Source: Rugosimonospora acidiphila (GTDB lineage Bacteria; Actinomycetota; Actinomycetes; Mycobacteriales; Micromonosporaceae). From it: DNA of 64,000 bases. Shown one piece after another: positions 34,074 through 42,900 of this stretch. The translations under genes were made by a program, and so were the position numbers. The stretch is taken from positions 310,001 to 374,000 of the forward strand of contig NZ_BAABJQ010000007.1 of the NCBI RefSeq assembly GCF_039543385.1, read 5' to 3'. Under the pieces are notes generated by a model. The model was not told the origin of the DNA. It ran no database searches and was given only the letters and a program-made list of their open reading frames with translations. Position 1 is the first letter of the stretch; each line of letters opens with the position of its first letter.

Positions 34074-34262
34074 GCGCTGGCAGGTCTTCGGACTCGCGGG
34101 CGTGACCACGGATGGTCGCCTACTGGCCGTCGCTTCCCAGGCCCGGAGGCCCAGTGCCGTATGACGGCGGTCGTTCCCACTCACCGCTGCGGGGCAGTCC
34201 CGGATTCGCACCGGGTTCCCTCTTGCCTCGACCCTCCGAGGAGGACCGAACCAGCTGCGGCA
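34068..34262 (-). ncRNA. Cobalamin (adenosylcobalamin) riboswitch
   Basis: Read on the minus strand, the region shows the class hallmarks: AGGGAA followed by CCGGTGCGAATCCGGGACTG, CGCAGCGGT, a CACTG segment followed by GGGAAGCGACGG, and the B12 box GAAGACCTGCC near 34082-34092. Spacing and order match the B12 aptamer. It lies about 130 bases upstream of nrdA on the same strand. B12-riboswitch control of nrdAB is known in Streptomyces coelicolor. Confidence 0.92.
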
Positions 34263-34265
34263 CCA

Positions 34266-35260
34266 CCATATATGGGAGGCCCGGCGAAATGAAAACACCA
34301 GATGATGTGTCGGCGTGTCGTCGCGCCGGCAACACTCCGCGTGACGGCGGGTTACCGCGCGTCAGGGCCGCGAGTAGACGGCGGGGTGGACGCACGGTGC
34401 CGCCGGTTGGTCGCGCGCCGGCGACGTTGATCAGGTATCCGGGCGCGTCCGTCGGAGTTCGATGGCGATTGTCCTATGTGGACTAATCGGATCTCGACGG
34501 GGAGTGGCCCGGCAGGGGAATCCGTGTCGCGTTGCGGGCCTTTCTTCCGGCCCTGGGCCGTTTTCCGGCCCTGGGCCGTGCCCCGAGTTCGTCGCGGTCG
34601 ACTCGGATTGTCTAACGGTCTGTCAAATTGCTCGCCGGAACGCCGGTGCCACTCGATCGGCCGCGGGTCGATTGCGCGGCAAACGCGCTTCGCGGGTGCG
34701 GTGAACGCGCTTCGAGTGCGCGGTGAAAGCGGGTTGCCGGCGCGGTGGAATTGCCGGTCGCAAACGGCAATGGTTGTCGACTCGGTCACGGCCGCGCCCC
34801 GGTTGTCGGGCCCGCTCGGATACCTCCATGCGAACTGCCCCCCGGATCCGACACCGAGGCCGAGGTGATCGGCTGCGATGCCGATCTCATGGCAGGTCAG
34901 TGCGCAGGGGTTGATCGTCGCGCCACTCGATCGCCAAGGGATACGAGATCTTCTATGGTTTCGATCCGAATCAATATGTAAGTGATTCGCGTTAAGTAAA
35001 TGAATCATCGACCGGCCGTCAAATCGGGGCAACTCCATGGAATTCTAAAAGCGGCCAACTGGCCGGGCGATTTGTCAGTCAAGCGTTGCTATCCTGGCGG
35101 TTTTCCCGTCCGGCGTCTTATCGGCGCAACACGTATTCGGCGCCGGGTTCAAGCGGCTATCCGACCGACGGTAAAGCGACATTTACATCGTTCATTTCGA
35201 GTAATAGCGTTCGTCCCTAACCGCTGGCACAGGGCCGGCGGTGAACGAAAGGGGATCGTC
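34266..35260. other. About 1 kb without a convincing gene, lower in GC near its right end
   Basis: No frame here has a recognisable product, a good start and normal codon use together. It holds a direct repeat of TTCCGGCCCTGGGCCGT (34545-34561 and 34563-34579, period 18) and an imperfect repetition around GTGAACGCGCTTCG (about 34700). From about 34960 the base composition becomes AT-richer, with CGAATCA/TGATTCG inverted repeats. The right part must hold the promoter of the peptide gene at 35261; the left part holds the nrd promoter. Confidence 0.5.
34967..35007. promoter_or_regulatory. Alternating inverted repeats upstream of the RiPP-like operon
   Basis: CGAATCA (34967-34973) is inverted as TGATTCG (34983-34989), a perfect 7-bp pair with nine bases between, and GAATCA occurs again at 35002-35007. 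The phased, AT-rich arrangement looks like a regulator binding site, about 255 bases before the peptide start. Confidence 0.4.
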
Positions 35261-35341
35261 ATGAAGATCGAGGTGCGCAAGCTCGAGCGGATCGAGACCA
35301 CCGCCATCGGCAACGGCTGCTGCGGCTGCACCGACTGCTGA
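35261..35341 (+). CDS. 26-residue Cys-rich candidate RiPP precursor peptide
   Basis: ATG 35261 follows GAAAGGGG by about eight bases and encodes a 26-residue peptide: a charged leader (MKIEVRKLERIETT) then AIGNGCCGCTDC, with Cys at 20, 21, 23 and the very C-terminus. The division into a helical charged leader and a small Gly/Cys core is typical of ribosomally made, modified peptides. A perfect hairpin lies just behind the stop, and an E1-like enzyme and a membrane protease with leader-binding-like domains follow. The frame is open upstream to 35000, but that part does not look coding. A metal-binding peptide is the main alternative. Confidence 0.65.
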   Translation: MKIEVRKLERIETTAIGNGCCGCTDC

Positions 35342-35355
35342 TTCTTCGAGTAGGC

Positions 35356-35388
35356 CCGGGCGGGCCGGGTGGAAGCCGGCCCGCCCGG
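35356..35388 (+). terminator. Attenuator-like hairpin between the peptide and enzyme genes
   Basis: Perfect 13-bp GC-rich arms (35356-35368, 35376-35388) around a 7-base loop, 14 bases after the peptide stop. Partial termination here would give far more precursor than enzyme transcript, as in many RiPP operons. Confidence 0.7.
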
Positions 35389-35415
35389 ACGCCTCATCGC
35401 GTCGAGGAGGACGAG

Positions 35416-36567
35416 ATGGACAGACCCCGCGTGAAGAGCGTGTTCCCACCGATCCCGCTCGACGACGGAACGATCCGCGTTGGTGGCGCCGACTTCGGCA
35501 TCGCGGCCGAAATCAAGGACGACGACCAGCGGCACGTCTGGCACTTGCTGGAACTCTTGGATGGTACCCGGTCCATGGCGCAGGTGGTGGCGGACATGCG
35601 CACCATCGACCCCGCGCTCACCGAGACCGAGGTCGTGGCCGCGGTCGCGATGCTGGCCGACTCCGGCTACCTGGACGATGCCGCGATCGGGCCACCCGCG
35701 GCGTTCGGGCCCGGAGAGGCCGAACGCTATCGGCGCAACGTGGAGTTCTTCTCCTTCTTCCACTCCCCGCCGCGCACCGGGTACGACTCCCAACTGCGGC
35801 TGCGCGAGGCGAAGGTGACCGTGCTCGGCATCGGCGGGCTGGGCTCGTACGCGGCCCTCGGGCTGGCCGCCGCGGGCGTTGGCGACCTGTTGCTGGTCGA
35901 CGACGACACGGTCGAACTGCACAACCTGAACCGCCAGGTGCTCTACACCGACGGCGACGTCGGCTGCGCGAAGACGGAGGCCGCGGCCCGCCGGGTGGCG
36001 CAGGCCAACCCGCATGTCACGGTGTCCACATTGACCCGACGGGTGAGCGGGGTCGAGGACGCGCGCACGTGTATGCGCGGACGGGACCTGCTCATCTGCG
36101 CGGCGGACCGGCCGCGGATCCGGCTCTACGACTGGCTCAACGAGGCCGCGCTGGACGAGGGCGTGCCGTGGGTCCGGGGAGCCAACGACGGCCTGACGGT
36201 CAACCTGTTCCTCCACGCGCCCGGCCGTACCGCGTGCTTCGCCTGCGAGCAGCGCGCCGCGCACGCCAACATCCCCGGGTACGGCGCCACCATCCGCTAC
36301 GCGATGGAGCACCTCGGCAACCGGACGGTCAACCCGTGTACGGCGCCCGTCGCCGGGCTGATCGGCAGCCTGGTCGCCCTGGAAGCCGTCAAGCTGCTCA
36401 CCGGGGTCGCCGAACCCACGATCCTCAACCGCAAGCTCATCTTCGACCTGCAGACCATGCAGATCCGGTTCAAGGAAGGCGAGTACGACCCGACCTGCGA
36501 CGTCTGCGGTCACCTGCCCAACACGGCCACCGCGCCCGAACCGCTGATCGAGGCGGCGACGCCATGA
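35416..36567 (+). CDS. ThiF/E1-like adenylating enzyme with N-terminal PqqD-like (RRE) domain
   Basis: A 383-residue protein. Residues 10-90 resemble a PqqD-type leader-recognition element (LDDGTIRVGG, a helical LLELLDGTRS, MLADSGYL). The adenylation domain has the ATP loop G139-x-G-x2-G (LGIGGLGSYAAL), Asp162 in LLLVDDDTVELHNLNRQ with Asn170 and Arg173, and zinc-binding pairs Cys274/277 and Cys361/364. Cys308 in NPCTAP could be the thioester Cys. E1-like enzymes such as MccB and PaaA activate RiPP precursor carboxylates as acyl-AMP. The start has GAGGAGG upstream. The C-terminal Cys or Asp25 of the peptide is a likely target; that is inference. Confidence 0.82.
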   Translation: MDRPRVKSVFPPIPLDDGTIRVGGADFGIAAEIKDDDQRHVWHLLELLDGTRSMAQVVADMRTIDPALTETEVVAAVAMLADSGYLDDAAIGPPAAFGPGEAERYRRNVEFFSFFHSPPRTGYDSQLRLREAKVTVLGIGGLGSYAALGLAAAGVGDLLLVDDDTVELHNLNRQVLYTDGDVGCAKTEAAARRVAQANPHVTVSTLTRRVSGVEDARTCMRGRDLLICAADRPRIRLYDWLNEAALDEGVPWVRGANDGLTVNLFLHAPGRTACFACEQRAAHANIPGYGATIRYAMEHLGNRTVNPCTAPVAGLIGSLVALEAVKLLTGVAEPTILNRKLIFDLQTMQIRFKEGEYDPTCDVCGHLPNTATAPEPLIEAATP

Positions 36568-37787
36568 CCTCGGCGGTGCGGCCGGAGACGGTGACCCTGT
36601 TTCCGTTGCACATCGGCGAGGTCGAGGACGGCGCGGCGGAGGTGGGGCGGCCGGAGACCGGGGTGTTCGTCAGCCTTCCCGAGCAGGGCATCGAGATCAT
36701 CCGTGACCTGCAGCTGGGGCTCACCCTCGGGGAGGTGTCGGCCAACTTCGCCCGACGGTACGGGGAGGCGCCCGACCTGGATGACTTCCTCACGGCGCTG
36801 AGGGATTGTGGCTTCGTGCGGCAGGTCGGCCAGGAGCGGTTCGACGACGGCCCGGAGGAGGTGGGCGCCGCGCCCGTTCCGCAGATGCGTGGGTGGCGAC
36901 TGTTCGCCACGCTGCCCGCCGAACGGGTGAGCTGGTTGGTCAGCCGGCCCGCGCTCGCCGCCTGGGTCGCGGTCTGGTTGGCCATCCCAGCGATCCTGTT
37001 GGCGCGGCCCGACCTGACCCCGCGGGGGACCGACGGGCGGATCGGTCTCGGGGTCGCCGGCGACGCGGTCGCGCTCACGATCCTCACCTGGGTACTGCTG
37101 CTCGGGCACGAGTTCGCGCACCTGCTCGTGGCGCGGGCGAGAGGATGCTCCGGCGTGCTACGGATCAGCCATCGGCTGTACCTGCTGGTGGCCGAGACGG
37201 ACATGTCGTCGGTTCGGTCGCTGCCCCGCGCGAAACGGTACGCGCCCTACCTGGCCGGCATGACGTTCACCGCCCTGGCGCTGCTGCTGTCGCTGGTGAT
37301 GCGACTGTCCGGAGTGGACTCCCAGCCGATCCCCGCCATCGCCTTCCTGTGCCTGACGACGTTGCTGCTCGAGCTGGCCTTCTTCATGCGCACCGACGTG
37401 TACTACGTGGTCGTGACGTGGCTGAGGCTCGGCAACCTGATGACGGACACCTGGCACTTCGTCGGCAACCAGCTCGCCCGGCTGCTCCGGCGGCCACGAC
37501 GCTACGACCTGTCCACCGTGCCGGCCCGGGAACTGCGAATCATCCGCTGGTACTCGCTGATCCTCGTGGTCGGTGTGGCCGTCTTCATCGGACAGTTCGT
37601 CCTGTTCGGGCTGCCGCTGCTGGTCAGCTTCGTGCGGGACTCCGTCACGAAGATCGCGTCCGGGCCGGACACCGTCGGGTTCTGGGACGCGGCGGTACTG
37701 CTGCTGCTCGCCGTGGCGCACTTCGGTGTGCTTGGCGTCGTGGCCCTGCTGCGCCGGCTGCGCCCGGTCGCCGAGGGCGCCCGCTGA
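36564..37787 (+). CDS. Membrane M50-like metalloprotease with PqqD-like N-terminal domain
   Basis: A 407-residue protein whose ATG overlaps the stop of the E1-like gene (ATGA). Residues 30-90 look like a PqqD/RRE domain (EQGIEIIRDLQLGLTLGEV, LRDCGFVRQV). After one membrane helix (about 130-147), HEFAH at 182-186 supplies the zinc site, and Asp278 in FMRTDVYYVV matches the third ligand of M50/YydH-type proteases. About six membrane segments in all. It probably cleaves the leader and/or exports the peptide. This domain pairing in both enzymes points to a shared short peptide substrate. Confidence 0.8.
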   Translation: MTSAVRPETVTLFPLHIGEVEDGAAEVGRPETGVFVSLPEQGIEIIRDLQLGLTLGEVSANFARRYGEAPDLDDFLTALRDCGFVRQVGQERFDDGPEEVGAAPVPQMRGWRLFATLPAERVSWLVSRPALAAWVAVWLAIPAILLARPDLTPRGTDGRIGLGVAGDAVALTILTWVLLLGHEFAHLLVARARGCSGVLRISHRLYLLVAETDMSSVRSLPRAKRYAPYLAGMTFTALALLLSLVMRLSGVDSQPIPAIAFLCLTTLLLELAFFMRTDVYYVVVTWLRLGNLMTDTWHFVGNQLARLLRRPRRYDLSTVPARELRIIRWYSLILVVGVAVFIGQFVLFGLPLLVSFVRDSVTKIASGPDTVGFWDAAVLLLLAVAHFGVLGVVALLRRLRPVAEGAR

Positions 37788-37803
37788 GAGACGAAACAGA
37801 CCG

Positions 37804-37849
37804 CCGCGCATCGCCGGTCCGGCTCGGGGCTGGATCCGGCGATGCGCGG
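37804..37849 (+). terminator. Terminator of the RiPP-like operon
   Basis: Perfect 14-bp arms (37804-37817, 37836-37849) around an 18-base loop, 16 bases after the protease stop. It marks the end of the three-gene operon. Confidence 0.7.
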
Positions 37850-38297
37850 CCGCCACCGGCCAAAGTCGCATCCTCGGTTGGAAACCTCAGGTAGCAAGAG
37901 CCGGGTCGTGCAGCCGTCGCCACCCGGGTGCTTGCGCTGACCCGGCTGGCGCCGATCGGGGCCGGGGGATCAGGGGCCTGCTCACGCCCGGAGAGGTCGG
38001 ATCAACGACTGGCGCGCCGGACGGAGATCCGGGCGTCGACAGGTCGCGTTGACGCGGTGCACGGGCGCGGTGCATGCTAACTGACAGTAGTTGCTCTCAT
38101 TACCCGTCGCGTGGCGAGGTGATCCGCCGTGACGTGGGGCCGGTGGCATCATCCGCGGCAGAACGAAAGCGTCCACGGGACGAACCCGCCACAGAATCCA
38201 GCAGAGCCAATCGCCACAGTCCAGTATGGAGCCACGGCGCCGCCCGTCGCGCATCGCTGGAGCCGGATCGATTCCTGGTTGAAGCCGGGAGGTTGTC
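37850..38297. other. 450-base gap without a convincing gene
   Basis: Short frames on both strands have poor starts and no recognisable products. Nothing structural stands out. It precedes the membrane protein gene at 38298. Confidence 0.45.
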
Positions 38298-38765
38298 GTG
38301 AAGTTCGTGCGTCTAGTGTCGGGCCGTAATCCCTATCAGGTGGCCCTCATGGCCGCCGCGCCGGTCATCGGCGGCGTCTTGTTGGCTGCGCATGCCCAGC
38401 CACCCTCGGTGAACATCGCCATGCCCGTGCCGGTGCGCACCGCCTGGCTCGTCCTGCTGATCCTGGCCGGCGTCCTCGGCCTGACGGGCGTGTTCTGGCC
38501 GACGAACAGGCTGGAGGTGGGCCTGTCCATCGAGGCCGCGGGCGCGCTGGTGCTGGGCTGCTCGGTGAGCATGTACGCCGTGGCGGTGCTCGCCCGCGTG
38601 GGAATCAACGGTACGACGACCGCCGGATTCACGGTGGCCGTCGCGGGTGGTTCCTGGTGGCGCCTGGCGCAGATCTGGGCAGATCTCCGCACGCTCGACA
38701 GTGTGATGCGGGCGCTGAATCCTCCGGTTCCCGCGGACCTGGATGAAGGTGATCCTCATGAGTAG
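38298..38765 (+). CDS. Small integral membrane protein of unknown function
   Basis: A 155-residue protein with four hydrophobic segments (about 16-32, 47-67, 74-100 and 108-124) and a charged C-terminal tail (IWADLRTLDSVMRAL). GGAGG lies close before the ATG. It overlaps the next gene. Both are compact, and a phage-lysis or element-borne origin is conceivable, but I recognise no family. Confidence 0.6.
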   Translation: MKFVRLVSGRNPYQVALMAAAPVIGGVLLAAHAQPPSVNIAMPVPVRTAWLVLLILAGVLGLTGVFWPTNRLEVGLSIEAAGALVLGCSVSMYAVAVLARVGINGTTTAGFTVAVAGGSWWRLAQIWADLRTLDSVMRALNPPVPADLDEGDPHE

Positions 38766-39081
38766 TGGCTGGATTCAGGTACTCACCTCCACGCTGTCGG
38801 TGGTGGGTGCTGGTGGCGGTCTGGGGGCCGTGGCCACCGCGATCGTGCGCCGCCGGGCCACCAACGCCGAAGCCGCGGACGTCATCACCGACACCGCACT
38901 CGTGCTGGTCGAGCCCTTGAAGCAGCGGATCCGGGACCTCGAGAACGAGGTCCGCGAACTACAGCGGACCGTCAAAGTCGCTTTGGCGGAGTTGGGCAGG
39001 CTACGGATGGCGATGCTCGACCCAGCGGCGAACCTGGAGGATCTGCGTGCACTGGCGGACGAGGCGCGTGGACTCGACTGA
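38758..39081 (+). CDS. Small membrane-anchored coiled-coil protein
   Basis: A 107-residue protein with one N-terminal hydrophobic helix (about 8-28, STLSVVGAGGGLGAVATAIV) followed by a coiled coil (about 50-90, LKQRIRDLENEVRELQRTV). ATG 38758 overlaps the preceding stop by eight bases and has GAAGGTG before it; ATG 38743 in the same frame is an alternative. The pair looks like a membrane protein with a tethered partner. Function unknown. Confidence 0.6.
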   Translation: MSSGWIQVLTSTLSVVGAGGGLGAVATAIVRRRATNAEAADVITDTALVLVEPLKQRIRDLENEVRELQRTVKVALAELGRLRMAMLDPAANLEDLRALADEARGLD

Positions 39082-39228
39082 CGGAGCCAGGCCCGCGGCC
39101 TCGGTTCGCTGCGCAGTCAGGCCGCGCAGACCCGACCTCGATGCCAGCAGCACCGGCGTTTCGCTGGTTGGTGAAAAACGGAGGCGCCGAGGCGGGTCAA
39201 ACGCGACGCGAAAAGCGATGATTGCCGA

Positions 39229-39852
39229 ATGGCCGACCAGGCTCCCCCCGTCCAACCGGCCGCGGACACGTCGCAGAGACAGACCATCGCTCGGATCGTC
39301 GAGGCCTGCGCGGCCGACGCCTCGACCGAGCTGGAATTCATCCGTGCGCTGGACTCCGCCGATCTGGCCGTAAGGCCGTACTGGGATGAGAACAGGCGCC
39401 AGGTCGCCGGCTACGATGTCGCGCTCGGCCGGTCCGATCTCCATCCCTGGCGGGACTACGTCATCGATCGGGATCTCTCCGCCGAAGTGGCCCTCTCCCG
39501 GCTACGTGAACGATGGCCCCCGACCCCGGCTACCAAGCAGGCCCGCGCCGAGATCGCCGACGCGTGGCTGTCCGTCATTGCCCCGTTCCTGGTTCCCCCA
39601 GGGCAGGAGGGGCTGTACACCCAGCACCGATGGCGCTGGCTCGTCGTCGGTCTCACCAGCTGGATCCTGCCCACCCTGGTGTTCCTGCTCGTACCCGCGC
39701 TCACCCCCGGTGCCACCGGCACCGGGAGGCTGATCGCCGGGCTGAGCTGCGGTGGCCTGTTGGGGCTCGGGCTCGGGCTCGGGTTCCTGGCCGCCGATCG
39801 CTCTTCCGTGGAGATCGACCAGAACGGCGACCCCCTCGAATCCTCACCCTGA
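39229..39852 (+). CDS. Membrane protein with a mobilization-protein-like N-terminal domain
   Basis: A 207-residue protein. Residues about 30-105 (LEFIRALDSADLAVRPYWDE, then VAGYDVALGRS and EVALSRLRERWPP) resemble the domain next to relaxases in actinobacterial integrative and conjugative elements, with its FxxxLxxxGLxVRPR...GYSVAL...LPRLRxxW pattern. Two membrane segments follow (about 140-160 and 166-186), joined by a Gly-rich turn. There is no relaxase catalytic core and no neighbouring transfer gene, so this may be a remnant of a mobile element or a domesticated domain. The similarity is from memory and needs a profile search. Confidence 0.5.
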   Translation: MADQAPPVQPAADTSQRQTIARIVEACAADASTELEFIRALDSADLAVRPYWDENRRQVAGYDVALGRSDLHPWRDYVIDRDLSAEVALSRLRERWPPTPATKQARAEIADAWLSVIAPFLVPPGQEGLYTQHRWRWLVVGLTSWILPTLVFLLVPALTPGATGTGRLIAGLSCGGLLGLGLGLGFLAADRSSVEIDQNGDPLESSP

Positions 39853-39930
39853 CCGGCGGCGTGGGTGGCCACCCGGGGATGAGCGCGGGCGACCGAGACG
39901 AGCCCGCCGCAGCCGCTCCGCTGACCGGCG

Positions 39931-39968
39931 GTGGCCGGCCCATCCAGCGGTGAGGATGGGCCGGCCAC
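39931..39968. terminator. Bidirectional terminator before the pullulanase
   Basis: Perfect 15-bp arms (39931-39945, 39954-39968) around an 8-base loop between convergent genes. Confidence 0.75.
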
Positions 39969-39999
39969 GTCGCGGAGACCGATACTGAGCAAGGGTCCG

Positions 40000-42900
40000 T
40001 TACTGCTGGACGAACACCGCCACCGTGTAGGGCGGGACCGTGAAGGTACCGGTGGCGGCGGCGTAGCTGGACCGCTTCACCGTCTGGTCGGTGCCGTCAC
40101 GCTGGATCGGGTCGAGCAGCTGATGAGCGCCGGCAAGAGCGCTCAGGGTCTGGTGCTGCGCGGTGGGGGTGGCGTTGTAGATCACGGTTACGGACCGGTA
40201 GGTGTTCAGGCCGTGCCCGTCCAGGTGCTCGGTGATGACCCCCGGCACCTCGCCGTCGGTGCCCGACAACGGGAAGGTGACCCGCTGCTGGACCTCCTGC
40301 TCGGTGCGCAGCGAGAACAGCGGGCTGGACCGTTTGATCCGCAGGAACTGCTGGTACTGGTCGGCGGTGCTGGTGATGGTCGAGCATCCGGGTACCAGGT
40401 CCGGGTTGGCGAGCAGCGGGGCGGCGTAGGGCCACTGGCTGGAGTTGCTGGATGCCAGTGGCAGCCCGCGACCGAAGCCGTTGCCCGTGGCGCAGTTCCA
40501 GTGGATGGCGTTGAACCAGCTGCCGCTGTCGTACGAGTTGCCGTCCATGGACTTCGAACGCAGCAGGTCGCTGCCGGCCTGGACGAAGCCGGGGGCTTCG
40601 GACAGGGCGGTGGTGGCCAGCGCCAGCGCCTGCGACCGTCCGCGGTCGGCCATCGAGGTGGCGGCCGGAAGCTTGTAGGTGAGGGTGTCGTAGAGGCTGA
40701 GGTTGTCGTGAGCGTCGACGTAGGTGATGGCCTCACCCGGGGCGTCCGTGTAGCCGGCCGGGGCGCCGTTGTAGTCGAGGTCCGCGCCCGTGACGAGGGT
40801 TCCGGTGCTGTCGCGGAAGCGGTAGTCCTTGAGGTTGCCGGTCAGCCCGAGCTGGACGAGGTCCATCTCGTGCAGGAGATCGGCCTTCTGCTGGTCGGCG
40901 CCGCCGTTCATGGAGTCGCCGTTCGGGTTGGTGAACAGGCCGCTGGCGAAGCCCTGAACACCCGGGTCGGTGTCGAAGGGGCTGCCGCCGCGTACCGCGT
41001 CGCGTAGCCGGTCGTTGAAGGTGGCGATGCCGGTACCGGCCATGTTGGCCTGGGTGGCCTGGACGAACCGGGAGTCACCGGTGACGGTCCCGAAGTCCCA
41101 GCCCTCGCCGTAGAGGAACATGTCCTTGCCGTCCACGTCGTCGCGCTGGGGGGTGAGCTGGGCCAGGGACGCCTTGACGTCCAGCATGGTCTGCTTGGGG
41201 TCCAGGCCCATGAGGTCGAAGCGGAACCCATCGACGTGGTACTGCTTCGCCCAGGTGGTGACCGAGTCGACGATGAGCTTGTTCATCATCGCGTGTTCGG
41301 GCGCGGTATCGGCGCAGCAGCTGTCGGTGGTGACGGCGCCGTTGGTCGACAGGCGCTGGTAGTAGCCGGGGACGATCTGGTCGAGCACGGAGTCGGGATC
41401 CTCACCGGAGGCCGCGGTGTGGTTGTAGACCACGTCGAGCACGACCCGCAGCCCGGCGTCGTGGATCGCCTGAACCATCTGCCGGAACTGGGTGGTGCGC
41501 GCCGCGCCGTCGGGTCGGGTGGCGTAGGAGCCCTCGGGCACCGTGTAGTGCAGCGGGTTGTAGCCCCAGTTGTAGCCGTCGGTCGCCTGGGACTGGGCGA
41601 CGCAGGCCTGCTGCTGGTCTGAGTCGGCGGGAAGGCTAGCCAGGTCGCAGGGCGGCTGCGCCTGGTCGGCCCGATCCTCCGGTACGCCGGCGAAGTCGAA
41701 CGCGGGCAGCAGATGGACCGTGGTGGCACCGGCGGCGGCCAGCGCGCGCAGGTGCGCCATGCCGGCCGAACCGGCGTCGGTGAAGGCCAGATAGGTGCCG
41801 CGCTGGGCGGCCGGAACCGTGGCGTCCTCGTCGGAGAAGTCGCCGATGTGCAGCTCCTGGATCTCCTGCTGGGAAGCGGGAAGAGCCGGAAGCGGCCGGG
41901 CCTTCGACCAGTCCCGAGGGGCCAGGTCGGCGTCGTCGAGGTTGACGAGCTGGCTGCGCGTGGAGTCGGTGGAGACGGCCAGGGAGTAGGGATCGGTGAC
42001 GCTGTTGGTGACGACCTTCAGCTCGGTGGGCGCGAACACCGTGACCCGGTACCGGTAGAACTCGCGGTTCCACGTTTTGTCTCCGGTCACCGACCAGACG
42101 CCGGTGGCGCTGTCGCGCCGCATGGGCACCAGCTTCGGGGTGTTACTGGTGGAGCTGGCGTACAACTCCAGCGACACGGCCTGGGCGGTGGGTGCCCACA
42201 GGGACAGGGCGGGCCGGCCGCCGTGGAAGACCGGTCCGAGGTCGGCGTGTGCCGCCTTGCCGGCGTAGAGGGCATCCAGGACACCGGGGATCTGCACGCC
42301 GGTGGCGCCGGTCAGGTTGCCGTTGCCGTCCAGCGCGGCGACGGCGACCTGACCGCGCAGCAGGTCGGCGGCCTTCGCCGCCCAGTGCGCGGGGATCCGC
42401 AGCACCCCGAGGCCGGCCAGGTAGGGGTACTTGGTCCGCAGCGCGGGAGGCATGCCGGCCGGGTCGTAGCGCAGCGGGATGACGGTGCCACCGGTGATTC
42501 CGGTGGCCCCGGCGGTGAGGCCACCATTGGGCGCGGCGGCGAGCTGGTAGGTGTGTGCGACGGGGTCGCTGCCGAGGCTCCAGGCGATGAGGTCGGGCGC
42601 GAGCCACTGCGCCTGCTCGGTCCGCAGGTTGGGCGGTGCCTGGCCGGCCCGGACGGTCAGCGTGTGGCTGGCGGCGTCGAAGCTGAAGGTGGTCGAGGCA
42701 CCGTTGGTGGCCACCGTGAAGGGGATGTTCGCCCCTCCGGCCGTGCCACCCGCACCGTAGTTGACGTCCCAGGACATGCCGAGGGTCGCCTTGACCTGGT
42801 AGTCGCCGGCCGGTAGGGCGGTGGTGGTGAAGGTGTAGACGCCGTCGCCGTCCGGGTCCTCCAGCCACGAGCGCAGGCAGTCCGGTGACCAGTCGGCCGG

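Noticed and set aside
34352..35038. 228-aa minus-strand frame in the 1-kb gap before the peptide operon
   Set aside because: Repetitive Arg/Pro-rich sequence, no ribosome binding site and no familiar motif; it crosses direct repeats.
35000..35260. N-terminal extension of the Cys-rich peptide (frame open from 35000)
   Set aside because: The upstream part has unusual composition and crosses an AT-rich region, while ATG 35261 has a good ribosome binding site.
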